Assembly (NCBI GenBank): GCA_963835735.1
Contig: CAWIGP010000002.1
Coordinates: 1,550,001 to 1,614,000, forward strand
Direction: 5' to 3'
DNA from: DASQMT01 sp963835735
GTDB lineage: Bacteria; Actinomycetota; Thermoleophilia; Solirubrobacterales; Solirubrobacteraceae
Length of the DNA: 64,000 nt
The notes under the pieces are model-generated. The model had not been told where the DNA came from, did no database searches, and saw only the letters and a list, made by a program, of their open reading frames with translations. The translations under genes were made by a program, and so were the position numbers. Below, piece by piece: positions 11,161-19,789 of this stretch (positions are counted from its first letter, which is position 1; each line of letters begins with the position of its first letter).

Positions 11161-11507
11161 CCCGTCAGCAGCTCGCGCAGCGGCGCCGACGGCAGGTCCG
11201 CCTTCGGCACGAACGGGAGCCCGCCGTCACGCGACGCGAGCTCGACGGCGTCGCGGTCGCTGGACGTCAGCACGACGCGCGGCGCCCACGGGAGCGAGGC
11301 CAGCTCGCGACCGAGCTCGGCGCCGTCGCGGTCCGGCAGGCCGATGTCGACGAGCGCCCCCTCCGGCCTGTGCTCGTGCGCGGCGGCGAGCCCTGCCTCC
11401 GCCGTCGCCGCGGTCGCGACGACCGTGACCCCGTCCAGGACCAGGATCTGTCTGGCCACGCGAAGGAACCCGGGGTCGTCGTCCACGACCAATACCGAAC
11501 CGGCCAT
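11157..11507 (-). CDS. Stand-alone response-regulator receiver domain
   Basis: 116 aa, a single REC domain without an output domain. Acidic-pocket residues lie in VVDDDPGF, the phosphoacceptor aspartate is in VDIGLPDRDG, the conserved threonine in VVLTSSD and the lysine in FVPKADL. It lies 57 bases downstream of a histidine kinase gene on the same strand and is the likely phosphorylation partner. Lacking a DNA-binding domain, it may act by protein contact or relay phosphate; the target is unknown. Confidence 0.85.
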   Translation of the reverse strand: MAGSVLVVDDDPGFLRVARQILVLDGVTVVATAATAEAGLAAAHEHRPEGALVDIGLPDRDGAELGRELASLPWAPRVVLTSSDRDAVELASRDGGLPFVPKADLPSAPLRELLTG

Positions 11508-11564
11508 CGCGCCCGATCATCTCACCGATGGCGGCGGTGGGTAGTAGGGAGAACCGTAAATCGG

Positions 11565-13025
11565 TCAGCCCGCCGGCAGGGGCAGCGTGGCGGCGATCGT
11601 CGTGCCGCCGCCCGGCCGGCTGTCGACTCTCAGTGCCCCGCCGATGGCTGCGACCCGGTCGTCGAGACCCACCAGGCCGGACCCGTCGCGACTGGCGCCG
11701 CCGACGCCGTCGTCGTGGACGTCGACGTACAGCGCGCCGCCCTCGACCCGGGCCGTGACCTCCACGCTGCGCGCCTGCGCGTGCTTGACGACGTTCGTGA
11801 GCGCCTCGGCGATGATGAAGTATGCGCTGGCCTCGATCCCCGGCGGGAGTCGCTCGTCCGGGACCGCCACCGCGACGGGGATGCTCACGCGCGATACGAG
11901 CGCATCGACGCCGGCCCGCAGGCCGCCTCGGGTGAGCACCGACGGGAGGACGCCGTGCGCCAGTTCGCGCAGCTCGATGTTGCCCTGCTCGGCCTGCGCG
12001 AGCGCGTCGGCGACGACCGGCGCCGCGGGGTCGTCCTCGGGCAGCTCCCGCTGAGCCAGCTTCAGCGTGACGATCGTGTGGACGAGGCGCTGCTGGGCGC
12101 CGTCGTGCAGGTCGCGCACGAGCCGGCGGCGGGCGTCGTCGGCGGCCGTGAGGATGCGGGCGCGCGAGGCGACGAGCTCGGCGCTCGCCTGCGCGTTGGC
12201 GACCGCGGTGGCGATCAGCTCGGTGAACTCCCCGATGCTCGACTCGGTGCCTTCCGGAAACGGCGCGTCGCTCCGCCTGGAGGCGGCGATCACACCCCAG
12301 GCGCGCCCGCCGACGGTGATCGGGCAGCCGACCGAGGCACGGATGCCCAGCTCCTGCGCCTCGTACGCGATCGGACCCTTGGCACCGGCGAAGCTGTCCA
12401 CCCGGGCGGGTTGCCCGGTCTCGCGCACCAACTTGGCGATGCTCGCTCCCTCGAGCGCAAAGCGCGAGCCGACGGCGAGACGGGCGTCCTTGTCCCGGCT
12501 CCAGGCTGCGACCGCGGTGACCGTGCCGTCGGCCTCGTAGCGCTCCATGCGGGCGAGATCGGCGCCGTACAGCTGACCGACCTCACGGGTGACGGCCTCG
12601 AAGAGCTCGTTGGGCGGCCCTCCCTGCGCGACCAGCGTCGCCACCCGCCGCAGCGCCGCCTGCTCGTCGGCGAGTCGCGCCGAGCGGCGCGCCTCGCGCT
12701 GCGAGCGCGCAGCCAGCGCGCTGACGACCAGGATCGAGACCAGCACCGCGATCAGCACGCCCCAGTTCTCCGTCGAGCCGGGATCGAAGCTCTGCCGCTC
12801 GCCCAGGAAGAAGAAGTCGAACGCCGCGATGCTCAGCAGCGACGTCCCGACCGCGGCCGGCAGGCCGTACCTGAGCGCGACCGGCGCGACCGCGAACAGG
12901 TAGAGCACACCCAGGCCCCGCGCGGGGACGTCCGGTTCCAGCAGAGCGATCACCGCGGTGGTCGCCGCGACGAGCACCGCACTCGTAAGGGCCGCGCCCA
13001 GCCCACGACGGATCGGCGGTGTCAC
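11565..13025 (-). CDS. Sensor histidine kinase (DUF4118, GAF, HisKA_3, HATPase)
   Basis: 486 aa from a GTG start. Residues about 8-110 hold four hydrophobic segments of the DUF4118/KdpD-like type. A GAF domain follows (about 130-290), then a HisKA_3 dimerisation region with the phosphorylated histidine in RDLHDGAQQRL. The ATP-binding part has EALTNVVKHAQA (N box), DDGVGG and SGLVGLDDRVAAIGG. This is the NarL-group kinase architecture, which usually pairs with a LuxR-type regulator, but the adjacent partner is a bare receiver domain. It follows the beta-propeller gene by 10 bases and may be co-transcribed with it. The signal is unknown. Confidence 0.9.
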   Translation of the reverse strand: MTPPIRRGLGAALTSAVLVAATTAVIALLEPDVPARGLGVLYLFAVAPVALRYGLPAAVGTSLLSIAAFDFFFLGERQSFDPGSTENWGVLIAVLVSILVVSALAARSQREARRSARLADEQAALRRVATLVAQGGPPNELFEAVTREVGQLYGADLARMERYEADGTVTAVAAWSRDKDARLAVGSRFALEGASIAKLVRETGQPARVDSFAGAKGPIAYEAQELGIRASVGCPITVGGRAWGVIAASRRSDAPFPEGTESSIGEFTELIATAVANAQASAELVASRARILTAADDARRRLVRDLHDGAQQRLVHTIVTLKLAQRELPEDDPAAPVVADALAQAEQGNIELRELAHGVLPSVLTRGGLRAGVDALVSRVSIPVAVAVPDERLPPGIEASAYFIIAEALTNVVKHAQARSVEVTARVEGGALYVDVHDDGVGGASRDGSGLVGLDDRVAAIGGALRVDSRPGGGTTIAATLPLPAG

Positions 13026-13035
13026 GCGACCATGA

Positions 13036-14808
13036 TCAGCGGGGGAGCGCGGGCTCGACCGGCACCGGCTTGCAGCAGGGCGGCTCGGGCGGCGCAGGGA
13101 ACGCGACCCAGCCGCGGTCGGCGAGCTGCGCCAGCCCGCTCGCCTTGACGCCGCCATCGGAGACCGTGAACAGGCGGTCACCGACGACCGCCGAGCGGCT
13201 GACGGGCGGCGTCCGGGACCCCGCGGCCGGCGGGTGGCTGATCCGGCCGATCTCCGCGATCCCTCCCGCGCGCTGGACGCGGAAGCCTGCCGCGCCGCTG
13301 AAGCCGCGGCTGTCGATCGGGAGCACCGCGAGCTTCGTCGCGGGCCACCACAGGAACGCGTGGTGATCCCACTCGGCGGCCGAGCTCGAGAACCGCTCGC
13401 CGAGCTGCGCCTTCTGCAGCCGCAGGGGGCGGGCGAGGTCGGACACGTCGAACAGGGAGATCTGCAGGCCCTGCAGTCGCCCGTCGTCGGTCGCCTCCTG
13501 CCCGACGCCGAGCAGCAGGTCGTCGCCGACCGGATGCAGGTAGGCCGAGTAGCCCGGGATCTTGAGCTCGCCGCGCACGCGCGGGTTGCCGGGGTCGGCG
13601 AGATCGAGCGTGTAGAGCGGATCGGTCTGGCGGAACGTGACGACGTAACCGACGTCACCGATGAACCGCACGGCGTAGATGCGCTCGCCGCGCCCGAGGC
13701 CGCCGACCTGGCCGCGCTGGACGAGCTGCCCGCCGTCGCGCGCGAGCGTGGTCACCCTGCTCTCCGCCCCGGCACCGAAGCCGACCGTGCTCGCGGCGCG
13801 CAGGACGCCCTTGTACTCCGACATCGAGAACTGGTTGAGCAGCGTGCCGGGGATCGTGCCGCTGGCCGCGTAGTCCGTCCGGTCGGGATCGGAGATGTCA
13901 AAGCGGTGGATCGACGTGTTCGCGCTCGCCACCTCCCAGCGTTGCGTGGCGATGTACAGGCCCGACGGCGACGCGTACACGGTGTCGCCGCTGGTGAAGA
14001 GCGAGTCGACGTCGACGGCCGGCAGACCCTTGGTCGTGTCCACCGTGTAGACGCTGAGCACTCCCGGCCCGGCGAACACCGACGGGCGCCGGACCTTGCG
14101 GCAGGCGACGCGGCGGGTGACCGTGTGTCCGGTGCGCGCGTTCTTGACGGTCCGGGTCGGGAGCCAGCCCGCGGGCTGCGCACGGACCTCGGGCGGGCCG
14201 TACACAGCCTCCGGGTACGACGCGACGACCACCCGCGCGGTGCGCCCGGTGAGTCGCGCGTCGACGATGTAGCCGTCGACGTCCTCGGTCCGCAGCACCG
14301 CCGGCTTGGCCGGGTCGGACACGTCGACCTCGGTCATGCGCGCGCCGCGCGGACCGTCGCCGAGCAGCAGCGCGCGGTCCTTGCGCAGCAGCATCTTCGT
14401 GCTCCAGCCGTACTCGAGCGGGAGCGTCGCGAGCAGCTTGGGGGTAGCTGCGCGCGCGTCGACGGCGTGCAGCGAGCCGTTGGCGATGGCGAAGATCGTG
14501 CGGCCGTCCGTCTTGACCGTGTCGGGCTCGTCGACGCCCGCCTCCTGCACGTTGGTCTGTGACGTGTCCTCGCCGCCCTCGACGGGAGCCGGCGCCGCGC
14601 CGGGCGCCTCGGTGCGCTGCTGCGGTGTGTCCTCGACCGGCCGGGGCGGTGCCTGCGGCACGTGCCGCGTCGCATAGCCGATCAGGGTCTGGCACGAGCT
14701 GAACGCCTTCAGGCGCTTTGCGGCGCGCGGCTTGGCGGTCGCGGCCGCGGGCGCGGCGCACAGCACCAGCGCGGCGAGCGCGACCAGCGCGAGGATGCGA
14801 GTGCGCAT
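13036..14808 (-). CDS. Secreted beta-propeller domain protein
   Basis: 590 aa. A signal peptide (residues about 1-24, ending APAAATA) precedes a linker rich in Pro and Gln. TNVQEAGVDEPDTVKTDGRT is the signature of the Beta_propel family (PF09826), found in archaeal and bacterial exported proteins. Repeated motifs such as DVSDPAKPAVL, DLADPGNPRVRGEL and DVSDLARPLRL mark propeller blades. Function in the family is unknown; binding of extracellular ligands or protein partners is inferred. The kinase gene lies 10 bases downstream on the same strand, so the propeller could act with that signalling pair. The upstream intergenic region contains a copy of the hairpin repeat. Confidence 0.8.
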   Translation of the reverse strand: MRTRILALVALAALVLCAAPAAATAKPRAAKRLKAFSSCQTLIGYATRHVPQAPPRPVEDTPQQRTEAPGAAPAPVEGGEDTSQTNVQEAGVDEPDTVKTDGRTIFAIANGSLHAVDARAATPKLLATLPLEYGWSTKMLLRKDRALLLGDGPRGARMTEVDVSDPAKPAVLRTEDVDGYIVDARLTGRTARVVVASYPEAVYGPPEVRAQPAGWLPTRTVKNARTGHTVTRRVACRKVRRPSVFAGPGVLSVYTVDTTKGLPAVDVDSLFTSGDTVYASPSGLYIATQRWEVASANTSIHRFDISDPDRTDYAASGTIPGTLLNQFSMSEYKGVLRAASTVGFGAGAESRVTTLARDGGQLVQRGQVGGLGRGERIYAVRFIGDVGYVVTFRQTDPLYTLDLADPGNPRVRGELKIPGYSAYLHPVGDDLLLGVGQEATDDGRLQGLQISLFDVSDLARPLRLQKAQLGERFSSSAAEWDHHAFLWWPATKLAVLPIDSRGFSGAAGFRVQRAGGIAEIGRISHPPAAGSRTPPVSRSAVVGDRLFTVSDGGVKASGLAQLADRGWVAFPAPPEPPCCKPVPVEPALPR

Positions 14809-14857
14809 GGTGCGGGGATTATTGCGGCAGCTGGACGGGCGGGGCAGTGCCGGCCTC

Positions 14858-15014
14858 GGCGAACGTCAACTGCGTCATTGAGGGTGGTGTGGAGGCCGCG
14901 GCATGCTCTGTTGCGCCTGGAGGTCGCATAGCGACCACAAAGCGCAACACAGCGAGATGCGGGGAAGCTCCCGGCGGAAACCCGCACTCTTCAATGCTGC
15001 AGTTGACCTTCGCC
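14858..15014. repeat. Hairpin repeat copy with both inverted ends
   Basis: The left end GGCGAACGTCAACTGCGTCA (14858-14877, continuing TTGAG) is the inverted match of the right end CTTCAATGCTGCAGTTGACC (14989-15008, continuing TTCGCC). Inside, CTGTTGCGC (14908-14916) pairs with GCGCAACACAG around an inner GGTCGC/GCGACC stem. Size is about 157 bases and no open frame of note lies within. It sits between the start of the beta-propeller gene and the stop of the helicase gene. Confidence 0.7.
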
Positions 15015-15029
15015 GCTGCTCAAAGCGGC

Positions 15030-16169
15030 CTACCGCCGGCGGCGCGAGCGGCCGCGCGGCGGCGTCGCCACCCCGAGCCCGTGATCGATCCCGAGCTCGC
15101 CCGCGAGCTTCGCGACCTCGCGCGCCTGGTCGTCGAGCACGAACGTGATCCCGACGCCGCTGGCGCCCGCGCGTGCGGTGCGCCCGATCCGGTGCACGTA
15201 GTCCTCGCGCGCCGCCGGGGCGTCGTAGTTGATCACGTGGGTGATGCCGCTGACGTCGATCCCGCGCGCGGCCACGTCGGTCGCGACGAGCGTGTCGATC
15301 TTGCCGGCCTCGAAGCGCGCGAGTGCCTTCTCGCGCTGGGACTGCGACTTGTCGCCGTGCATCGCGACCGCGCGCACGTCGTGCGCGCCGAGCCGCTTGA
15401 CCAGCCGGTCGGCGCCGCGCTTGGTGCGCACGAACACGAGGGTGAGGCCGCGCTTCGGATCGCCCAGCTCGTGCACGAGCGCCGACACCTTGGCCTCGTG
15501 CGCGACGCGGCGGAAGCGGTGCTCGATGGTGCCGACCTTCTCCGGCGCGGGCGTGTGCTCGTGCCGTACCGGCGCGTGCGTGTAGGCGGCGGCGATGCGC
15601 CCGACCTCGCCCTCGAGCGTGGCCGAGAACAGCAGCGTCTGGCGATCGTCCGGCGTCATGCGGACGATCCGGTCGACGACCGGCTTGAAGCCCATGTCGA
15701 GCATCCGGTCGGCCTCGTCGAGCACCAGCACGTCGATCTCGTCGAGCGCCACGGCGCCGCGCTCGATCAGGTCGAGCAGCCGCCCGGGCGTGGCCACCAG
15801 CACGTGCGACCGCGCCGCCTGCTTGGCCTGGTTGTAGATGCCGACGCCGCCGTAGACGGCGGTGATCTTGAGCCCGCGCGCGTGCATGACGCCGGACAGC
15901 TCGTCGACGATCTGGGCCGCCAGCTCGCGCGTCGGCGCGAGCACGAGCGCGGACGGCCAGGCGCCGTCCGGGTCAAGGATGTCGGCGAGCGGGACGCCGA
16001 ACGCGAGCGTCTTGCCCGAGCCGGTGGGCGACTTGACGAGCACGTCGAGCCCGTCGAGCACGTCGGGCACGACCATCGACTGGACCGCGAACGGCGTCTC
16101 GATCCCGCGCTTCGACAGCGCGCGTGCCACGTCCTCGGACACGCCGAGTTCGGCAAAGCTGGATGACAT
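15030..16169 (-). CDS. DEAD-box ATP-dependent RNA helicase
   Basis: 379 aa. The motifs appear in order: SPTGSGKT (I), PTRELAAQ (Ia), TPGRLLDL (Ib), LDEADRMLDMGF (II), SAT (III), ATDVAARGIDV (V) and HRIGRTARAG (VI), with the F and Q of the Q-motif region before motif I. The C-terminal tail is short and basic (PRGRSRRRR), which usually increases RNA affinity. Role is RNA unwinding in ribosome biogenesis, mRNA decay or cold adaptation. I chose the ATG at 16169 because AGAAGGAG lies upstream; the in-frame extension to 16286 is arginine-rich and unlike the family. A 6-bp hairpin (GCGACC/GGTCGC) in the leader just upstream of the ribosome site could tune translation. Confidence 0.9.
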   Translation of the reverse strand: MSSSFAELGVSEDVARALSKRGIETPFAVQSMVVPDVLDGLDVLVKSPTGSGKTLAFGVPLADILDPDGAWPSALVLAPTRELAAQIVDELSGVMHARGLKITAVYGGVGIYNQAKQAARSHVLVATPGRLLDLIERGAVALDEIDVLVLDEADRMLDMGFKPVVDRIVRMTPDDRQTLLFSATLEGEVGRIAAAYTHAPVRHEHTPAPEKVGTIEHRFRRVAHEAKVSALVHELGDPKRGLTLVFVRTKRGADRLVKRLGAHDVRAVAMHGDKSQSQREKALARFEAGKIDTLVATDVAARGIDVSGITHVINYDAPAAREDYVHRIGRTARAGASGVGITFVLDDQAREVAKLAGELGIDHGLGVATPPRGRSRRRR

Positions 16170-16366
16170 TGGGAGCTCCTTCTCGCGACCGCTTGGGGGA
16201 GGTCGCGTTCTGCGGTGGGGAGATTCGACTGACCCCATCCGCGCCATCGGAGCGCCGTCTAGGAACAAGAACCTCACGGACGGCAAGTCGCCATCCGGAC
16301 ACGCAACTTAGCAGCGCCCTCTGTGAGGGAACCCTAAGAACACGACGCGAACGCCACCTCGCGCGG

Positions 16367-16372
16367 TAGGGT
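16367..16372 (+). promoter_or_regulatory. Likely -10 element of the desaturase operon
   Basis: TAGGGT lies 9 bases before the desaturase ATG and there is no ribosome binding site between, which suggests a leaderless or nearly leaderless transcript. Confidence 0.4.
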
Positions 16373-16381
16373 CTCCTTGTC

Positions 16382-17329
16382 ATGAGCACCCTCGCCGAAC
16401 CGGAGGGCTCGCGGGTCGACGACGTCGAGCCATGCGAGCACGAAACACGCGATCGGATCATCACCGGCACGGTGACGGTCCTGCCCGCCATCTGTCTGCT
16501 GATCGTCGCCTGGCAGGTGTGGGGCGCCTGGCTCGGCTGGAACGACATATTCGTGTTCCTGATCATGTACGTGACGACCGCGCTCGGCATCACGGTGGGC
16601 TTCCACCGCTTGTTCACGCACCGGGCGTTCAAGACCACGCCCGCCGTCCGCGGCGTCCTGGCCGTGCTCGGGTCGGCCGCGATCGAGGGCCCGGTGATCT
16701 CGTGGGTCGCCGACCACCGCAAGCACCACGCGTTCTCCGACCAGCCCGGCGACCCGCACAGCCCACACGTCGATCACGGCTCGGGCTGGCGCGGCGCGAT
16801 CAAGGGCCTGACCCACGCGCACGTCGGCTGGCTGTTCCTGCACACGAACCGCGGGCGCCGCAGCCGTTACGCGCCGGACCTGCTCGCCGATCCCGTCGTC
16901 AGCGCGGTCGATCGCCGCTTCGTCGCCTGCGTCGCCGGCGGGCTGCTCGCTGCATTCGGCCTCGGGTTCGCGTTCGGCGGCACGCTGCGCGACGGCTTCA
17001 CCGGACTGCTCTGGGGTGGTGCCGTGCGGGTGCTCGTGCTGCACCACGCGACGTACTCGATCAACTCGCTGTGCCACTTCTTCGGGCGCCGCCGGTTCGC
17101 CACGAAGGACGAGTCGCGCAACCTGCTGTGGTTGGCGCCGTTCACGATGGGCGAGGCATGGCACAACAACCACCACGCCTTCCCGACGTCGGCCGCGCAC
17201 GGCCTACGGCGCTGGGAGATCGATCCATCCGCCTGGGTGATCGGCGCGCTGGAGAAGCTGGGGCTGGCCTGGGACGTCGTCCGCATCTCACCCGAGCGGC
17301 AGGCGACCAAGTACGCTGACGCAGCGTGA
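16382..17329 (+). CDS. Membrane fatty acid (acyl-CoA type) desaturase
   Basis: 315 aa with hydrophobic segments around residues 28-48, 55-75 and 185-215. The three histidine boxes of the stearoyl-CoA/delta-9 family are present: HRLFTH, HRKHH and HNNHH, which bind the di-iron centre. It introduces a cis double bond into saturated acyl chains at the membrane. The TGA overlaps the GTG of the cyclopropane synthase gene, a sensible pairing because the desaturase product is the synthase substrate. No cytochrome b5 or reductase domain is fused, so an external electron donor is needed. Length is normal for bacterial members. Confidence 0.9.
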   Translation: MSTLAEPEGSRVDDVEPCEHETRDRIITGTVTVLPAICLLIVAWQVWGAWLGWNDIFVFLIMYVTTALGITVGFHRLFTHRAFKTTPAVRGVLAVLGSAAIEGPVISWVADHRKHHAFSDQPGDPHSPHVDHGSGWRGAIKGLTHAHVGWLFLHTNRGRRSRYAPDLLADPVVSAVDRRFVACVAGGLLAAFGLGFAFGGTLRDGFTGLLWGGAVRVLVLHHATYSINSLCHFFGRRRFATKDESRNLLWLAPFTMGEAWHNNHHAFPTSAAHGLRRWEIDPSAWVIGALEKLGLAWDVVRISPERQATKYADAA

Positions 17330-18627
17330 GCACCGCCCAGCTGCGCTCAGTCCTCGCCGAGGTCCTCCCCGAGCGGCCCTTCCGCATCACCTTGTGGGAC
17401 GGGACCGAGGTCGCGCCCACGACCTCCGGCGGCCCGGTCTTCGACGTGCGCTCGCCGGTCGCGCTCGGCCACATGCTGCGCGCGCCGGGCCAGCTCGGAC
17501 TCGGGCGCGCATACGTGTCCGGCGCGCTCGAGGTCGATGACATCGACAAGGTGCTCGCGCTGCTCGACGACTACTCGCCGCCGCGGGTCGACGCGAAGTC
17601 GAAGGCCCGCCTGGCCGCCGCCGCGGTCCGGGCCGGCGCATTGGCCGAGGTCCCGCGGATCCCGGCGGTCGAGCTGCGTCCGCAGGGACGACGCCACTCG
17701 CTCATGCGCGACAAGCGCGCGGTCACGCATCACTACGACGTCGGCAACGAGTTCTTCGCGCTGTTCCTCGACGAGTCGATGACGTACTCGTGCGCGATCT
17801 GGTCGCGCGGCGCCGAGACGCTGGAGGAGGCGCAGGAGACCAAGCGCGATCTGGTCTGCACCAAGCTCGCGCTGCAGGAGGGCGAGCGGTTGCTCGACGT
17901 CGGCTGCGGCTGGGGGTCGTTCGCGATCCACGCCGCCGAGCGCTACGGCGTGCACGTGACCGGGATCACGCTGTCAGAGCCACAGGCGGCCGGCGCGCGC
18001 AAGCGGGCGCAGGAGGCCGGAGTCGCCGACCGCGTCGAGATCCGCGTGATGGACTACCGCGAGCTGGCCGGCGAGCGCTTCGACGCGATCGCCTCGATCG
18101 GCATGGTCGAGCACGTCGGCGCGCGCAAGATCGACGAGTACGCGGCGACGCTCGCGGGCCTGCTCGAGCCCGGCGGCCGGCTGCTCAACCACGGCATCGC
18201 GCGGCTGCGCTACGGCGAGCCCGAGGCCGGCCCGTTCTCCGAGCGTTACGTGTTCCCCGACGCCGCCCCGCTGCATCTCTCGCGCATCCAGGCGGCGCTC
18301 GAGAAGACTGGCTTCGAGACGCGCCACATCGAGGGCTTCCGGATGGACTACGTGCGGACGCTGCGCGAGTGGCAGCGCCGGCTGGAGGCCAACCACGAGG
18401 AGGCGCTGCGGATCGCCGGCCCGGAGCGCATGCGCGTGTGGGCGGTCTATATGCGCGCGGCGCGACGCGGGTTCGAGACCGGCTTCACCTCGGTCTACCA
18501 GGTGCTCGCCGAGCGCGCTCAGGCGTCGGCAAGCGTGAACGACGTGACGACCATCGGCTCGGCGTCGGTCAGCCGCCAGCCGGGCTCGCCGAGCAGGACC
18601 GCGACCTCGTCCCGGCAGCCGGCGTAG
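17326..18627 (+). CDS. cfa: Cyclopropane-fatty-acyl-phospholipid synthase
   Basis: 433 aa. The SAM-binding motif LLDVGCGWGSFAIHAAERYG lies at about residues 188-207. HHYDVGNEFFALFLDESMTYS is the CFA/mycolic-acid methyltransferase signature that contacts the lipid. The enzyme transfers a methylene group from SAM to the double bond of an unsaturated acyl chain in membrane phospholipid. It is translationally coupled to the desaturase (GTGA). The last 30 or so residues (after VYQVLAERAQA) are low-complexity and run over an apparent minus-strand gene remnant, so the reading frame may have been extended by decay of a neighbour. Confidence 0.9.
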   Translation: MSTAQLRSVLAEVLPERPFRITLWDGTEVAPTTSGGPVFDVRSPVALGHMLRAPGQLGLGRAYVSGALEVDDIDKVLALLDDYSPPRVDAKSKARLAAAAVRAGALAEVPRIPAVELRPQGRRHSLMRDKRAVTHHYDVGNEFFALFLDESMTYSCAIWSRGAETLEEAQETKRDLVCTKLALQEGERLLDVGCGWGSFAIHAAERYGVHVTGITLSEPQAAGARKRAQEAGVADRVEIRVMDYRELAGERFDAIASIGMVEHVGARKIDEYAATLAGLLEPGGRLLNHGIARLRYGEPEAGPFSERYVFPDAAPLHLSRIQAALEKTGFETRHIEGFRMDYVRTLREWQRRLEANHEEALRIAGPERMRVWAVYMRAARRGFETGFTSVYQVLAERAQASASVNDVTTIGSASVSRQPGSPSRTATSSRQPA

Positions 18628-18690
18628 AACGCGCGCGAGCGAGATCGATCTGATGCGATAGCCGGGCATCCGGCCCGCCCCCGGGCGGAT
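18519..18690 (-). pseudogene. Possible C-terminal remnant of a minus-strand gene
   Basis: On the minus strand, LSHQIDLARA continues after a small frame change as FYAGCRDEVAVLLGEPGWRL, then a segment ending at a TGA at 18521-18519. The composition is protein-like, unlike ordinary antisense frames here, and covers about 50 residues with no start. It lies under the atypical C-terminal tail of the cyclopropane synthase and just before the AbrB-type transporter gene. I do not recognise the family. Coordinates at the upstream end are approximate. Confidence 0.3.
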
Positions 18691-18719
18691 CAACGCGGTC
18701 GCCCTGAGAACATGCGGCG

Positions 18720-19787
18720 ATGCCCGAGGTCGCGCGGTGGGGTGCGCTCGCCGCGGCGACCGCCGCGACGGGCTGGGCGCTGGGCGCCGCCGGGCTGCCG
18801 TCCTCGTACCTGTTCGGCGCGCTCCTGTGCGGGATCGCCGCCGCGCTGCTGGTGCCCGACCGGCTCGTGGTCCCGGGGCCGGCGTTCTCCGGCTCGCTCG
18901 CCGTCGCGGGGGTCCTGCTGGGCACGCTGCTGGACTCCTCCTCGCTCGACGCGATCGCCGACGCGTGGCTGCCGCTCGCGCTGGTGACTGCGGCGACGCT
19001 GGCGATCTCGCTGGCGGCCGGGGCCGCGCTCGCGCGCGCGACGTCACTCGACCTGCCGACCGCTGCGCTGGGGATGGTGGCCGGCGGCGCGGCCGGGATC
19101 GTCGGGATCTCCGGCGAACTGGGGGCCGACGACCGGCTGGTCGCGTTCATGCAGTACCTGCGCGTGCTGGTGATCGTGCTGCTCACGCCGTTGCTGACCG
19201 CGATCGCGTTCCCCGGCGAGGCGGCTCATGCCGCGACCGCGGCCGAGCCGGTGCTCGGCGACGCGCACGGGTGGCTGCTCACGCTCGCCGCCGGCGCTGC
19301 GGGCGCCGCGCTGGCCGCCGCGACCAGGTTCCCGGGTGCGTGGCTGCTCGCCCCGATGGCGGTCGCGGCCGTGCTCACGCTCGCGGTGCCGGGCGGCGAG
19401 TTCGACGTCCCGCCGCTCGCGCGCGAGGTCGCGTTCGCGCTGATCGGGCTCCAGGTCGGGCTGAAGTTCACGCTCGAGACGATCCGCCTGCTCGGCCGCC
19501 TGCTCGGCCCGGTGCTGGTCGCGCTGTTCGGGGTGCTCGCCGCGTGCGCGCTGCTCGCGCTCGTGCTCGACGCCGCCAGCGACGTCTCGTTCAGGGACGC
19601 CTACCTGGCGACGACGCCCGGCGGCGTCTACGCCGTGCTCGCGGTCGCGCTCGGGACCGACGCGAACGCGGCGTTCATCCTCGCCGCGCAGGGCCTGCGG
19701 TTGATCGTGATGGTCGCGCTCGCTCCGGTCGCGGTGCGTTGGATGGTGGCCCGCCGAGCTCGGGGAACACCCAGCGCGCGTGCTTGA
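18720..19787 (+). CDS. AbrB-family (PF05145) membrane protein, putative transporter
   Basis: 355 aa with 9 to 11 hydrophobic segments and two internally similar halves (GLPSSYLFGALLCGI in the first, TRFPGAWLLAPMAVA in the second). This is the AbrB duplication family, once annotated as an ammonia monooxygenase regulator. Members are now viewed as membrane transporters or transport regulators, and the substrate is unknown. TTPGGVYAVLAVALGTDAN near the C-terminus is typical. It stands alone, with suspected gene remnants on both sides. ATG 18720 lacks a good ribosome site, so the start is moderately certain. Confidence 0.8.
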   Translation: MPEVARWGALAAATAATGWALGAAGLPSSYLFGALLCGIAAALLVPDRLVVPGPAFSGSLAVAGVLLGTLLDSSSLDAIADAWLPLALVTAATLAISLAAGAALARATSLDLPTAALGMVAGGAAGIVGISGELGADDRLVAFMQYLRVLVIVLLTPLLTAIAFPGEAAHAATAAEPVLGDAHGWLLTLAAGAAGAALAAATRFPGAWLLAPMAVAAVLTLAVPGGEFDVPPLAREVAFALIGLQVGLKFTLETIRLLGRLLGPVLVALFGVLAACALLALVLDAASDVSFRDAYLATTPGGVYAVLAVALGTDANAAFILAAQGLRLIVMVALAPVAVRWMVARRARGTPSARA

Positions 19788-19789
19788 GC

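Noticed and set aside
16170..16286. N-terminal extension of the DEAD-box helicase
   Set aside because: The extension is Arg/Pro-rich and unlike the family, and a strong AGAAGGAG lies before the ATG at 16169.
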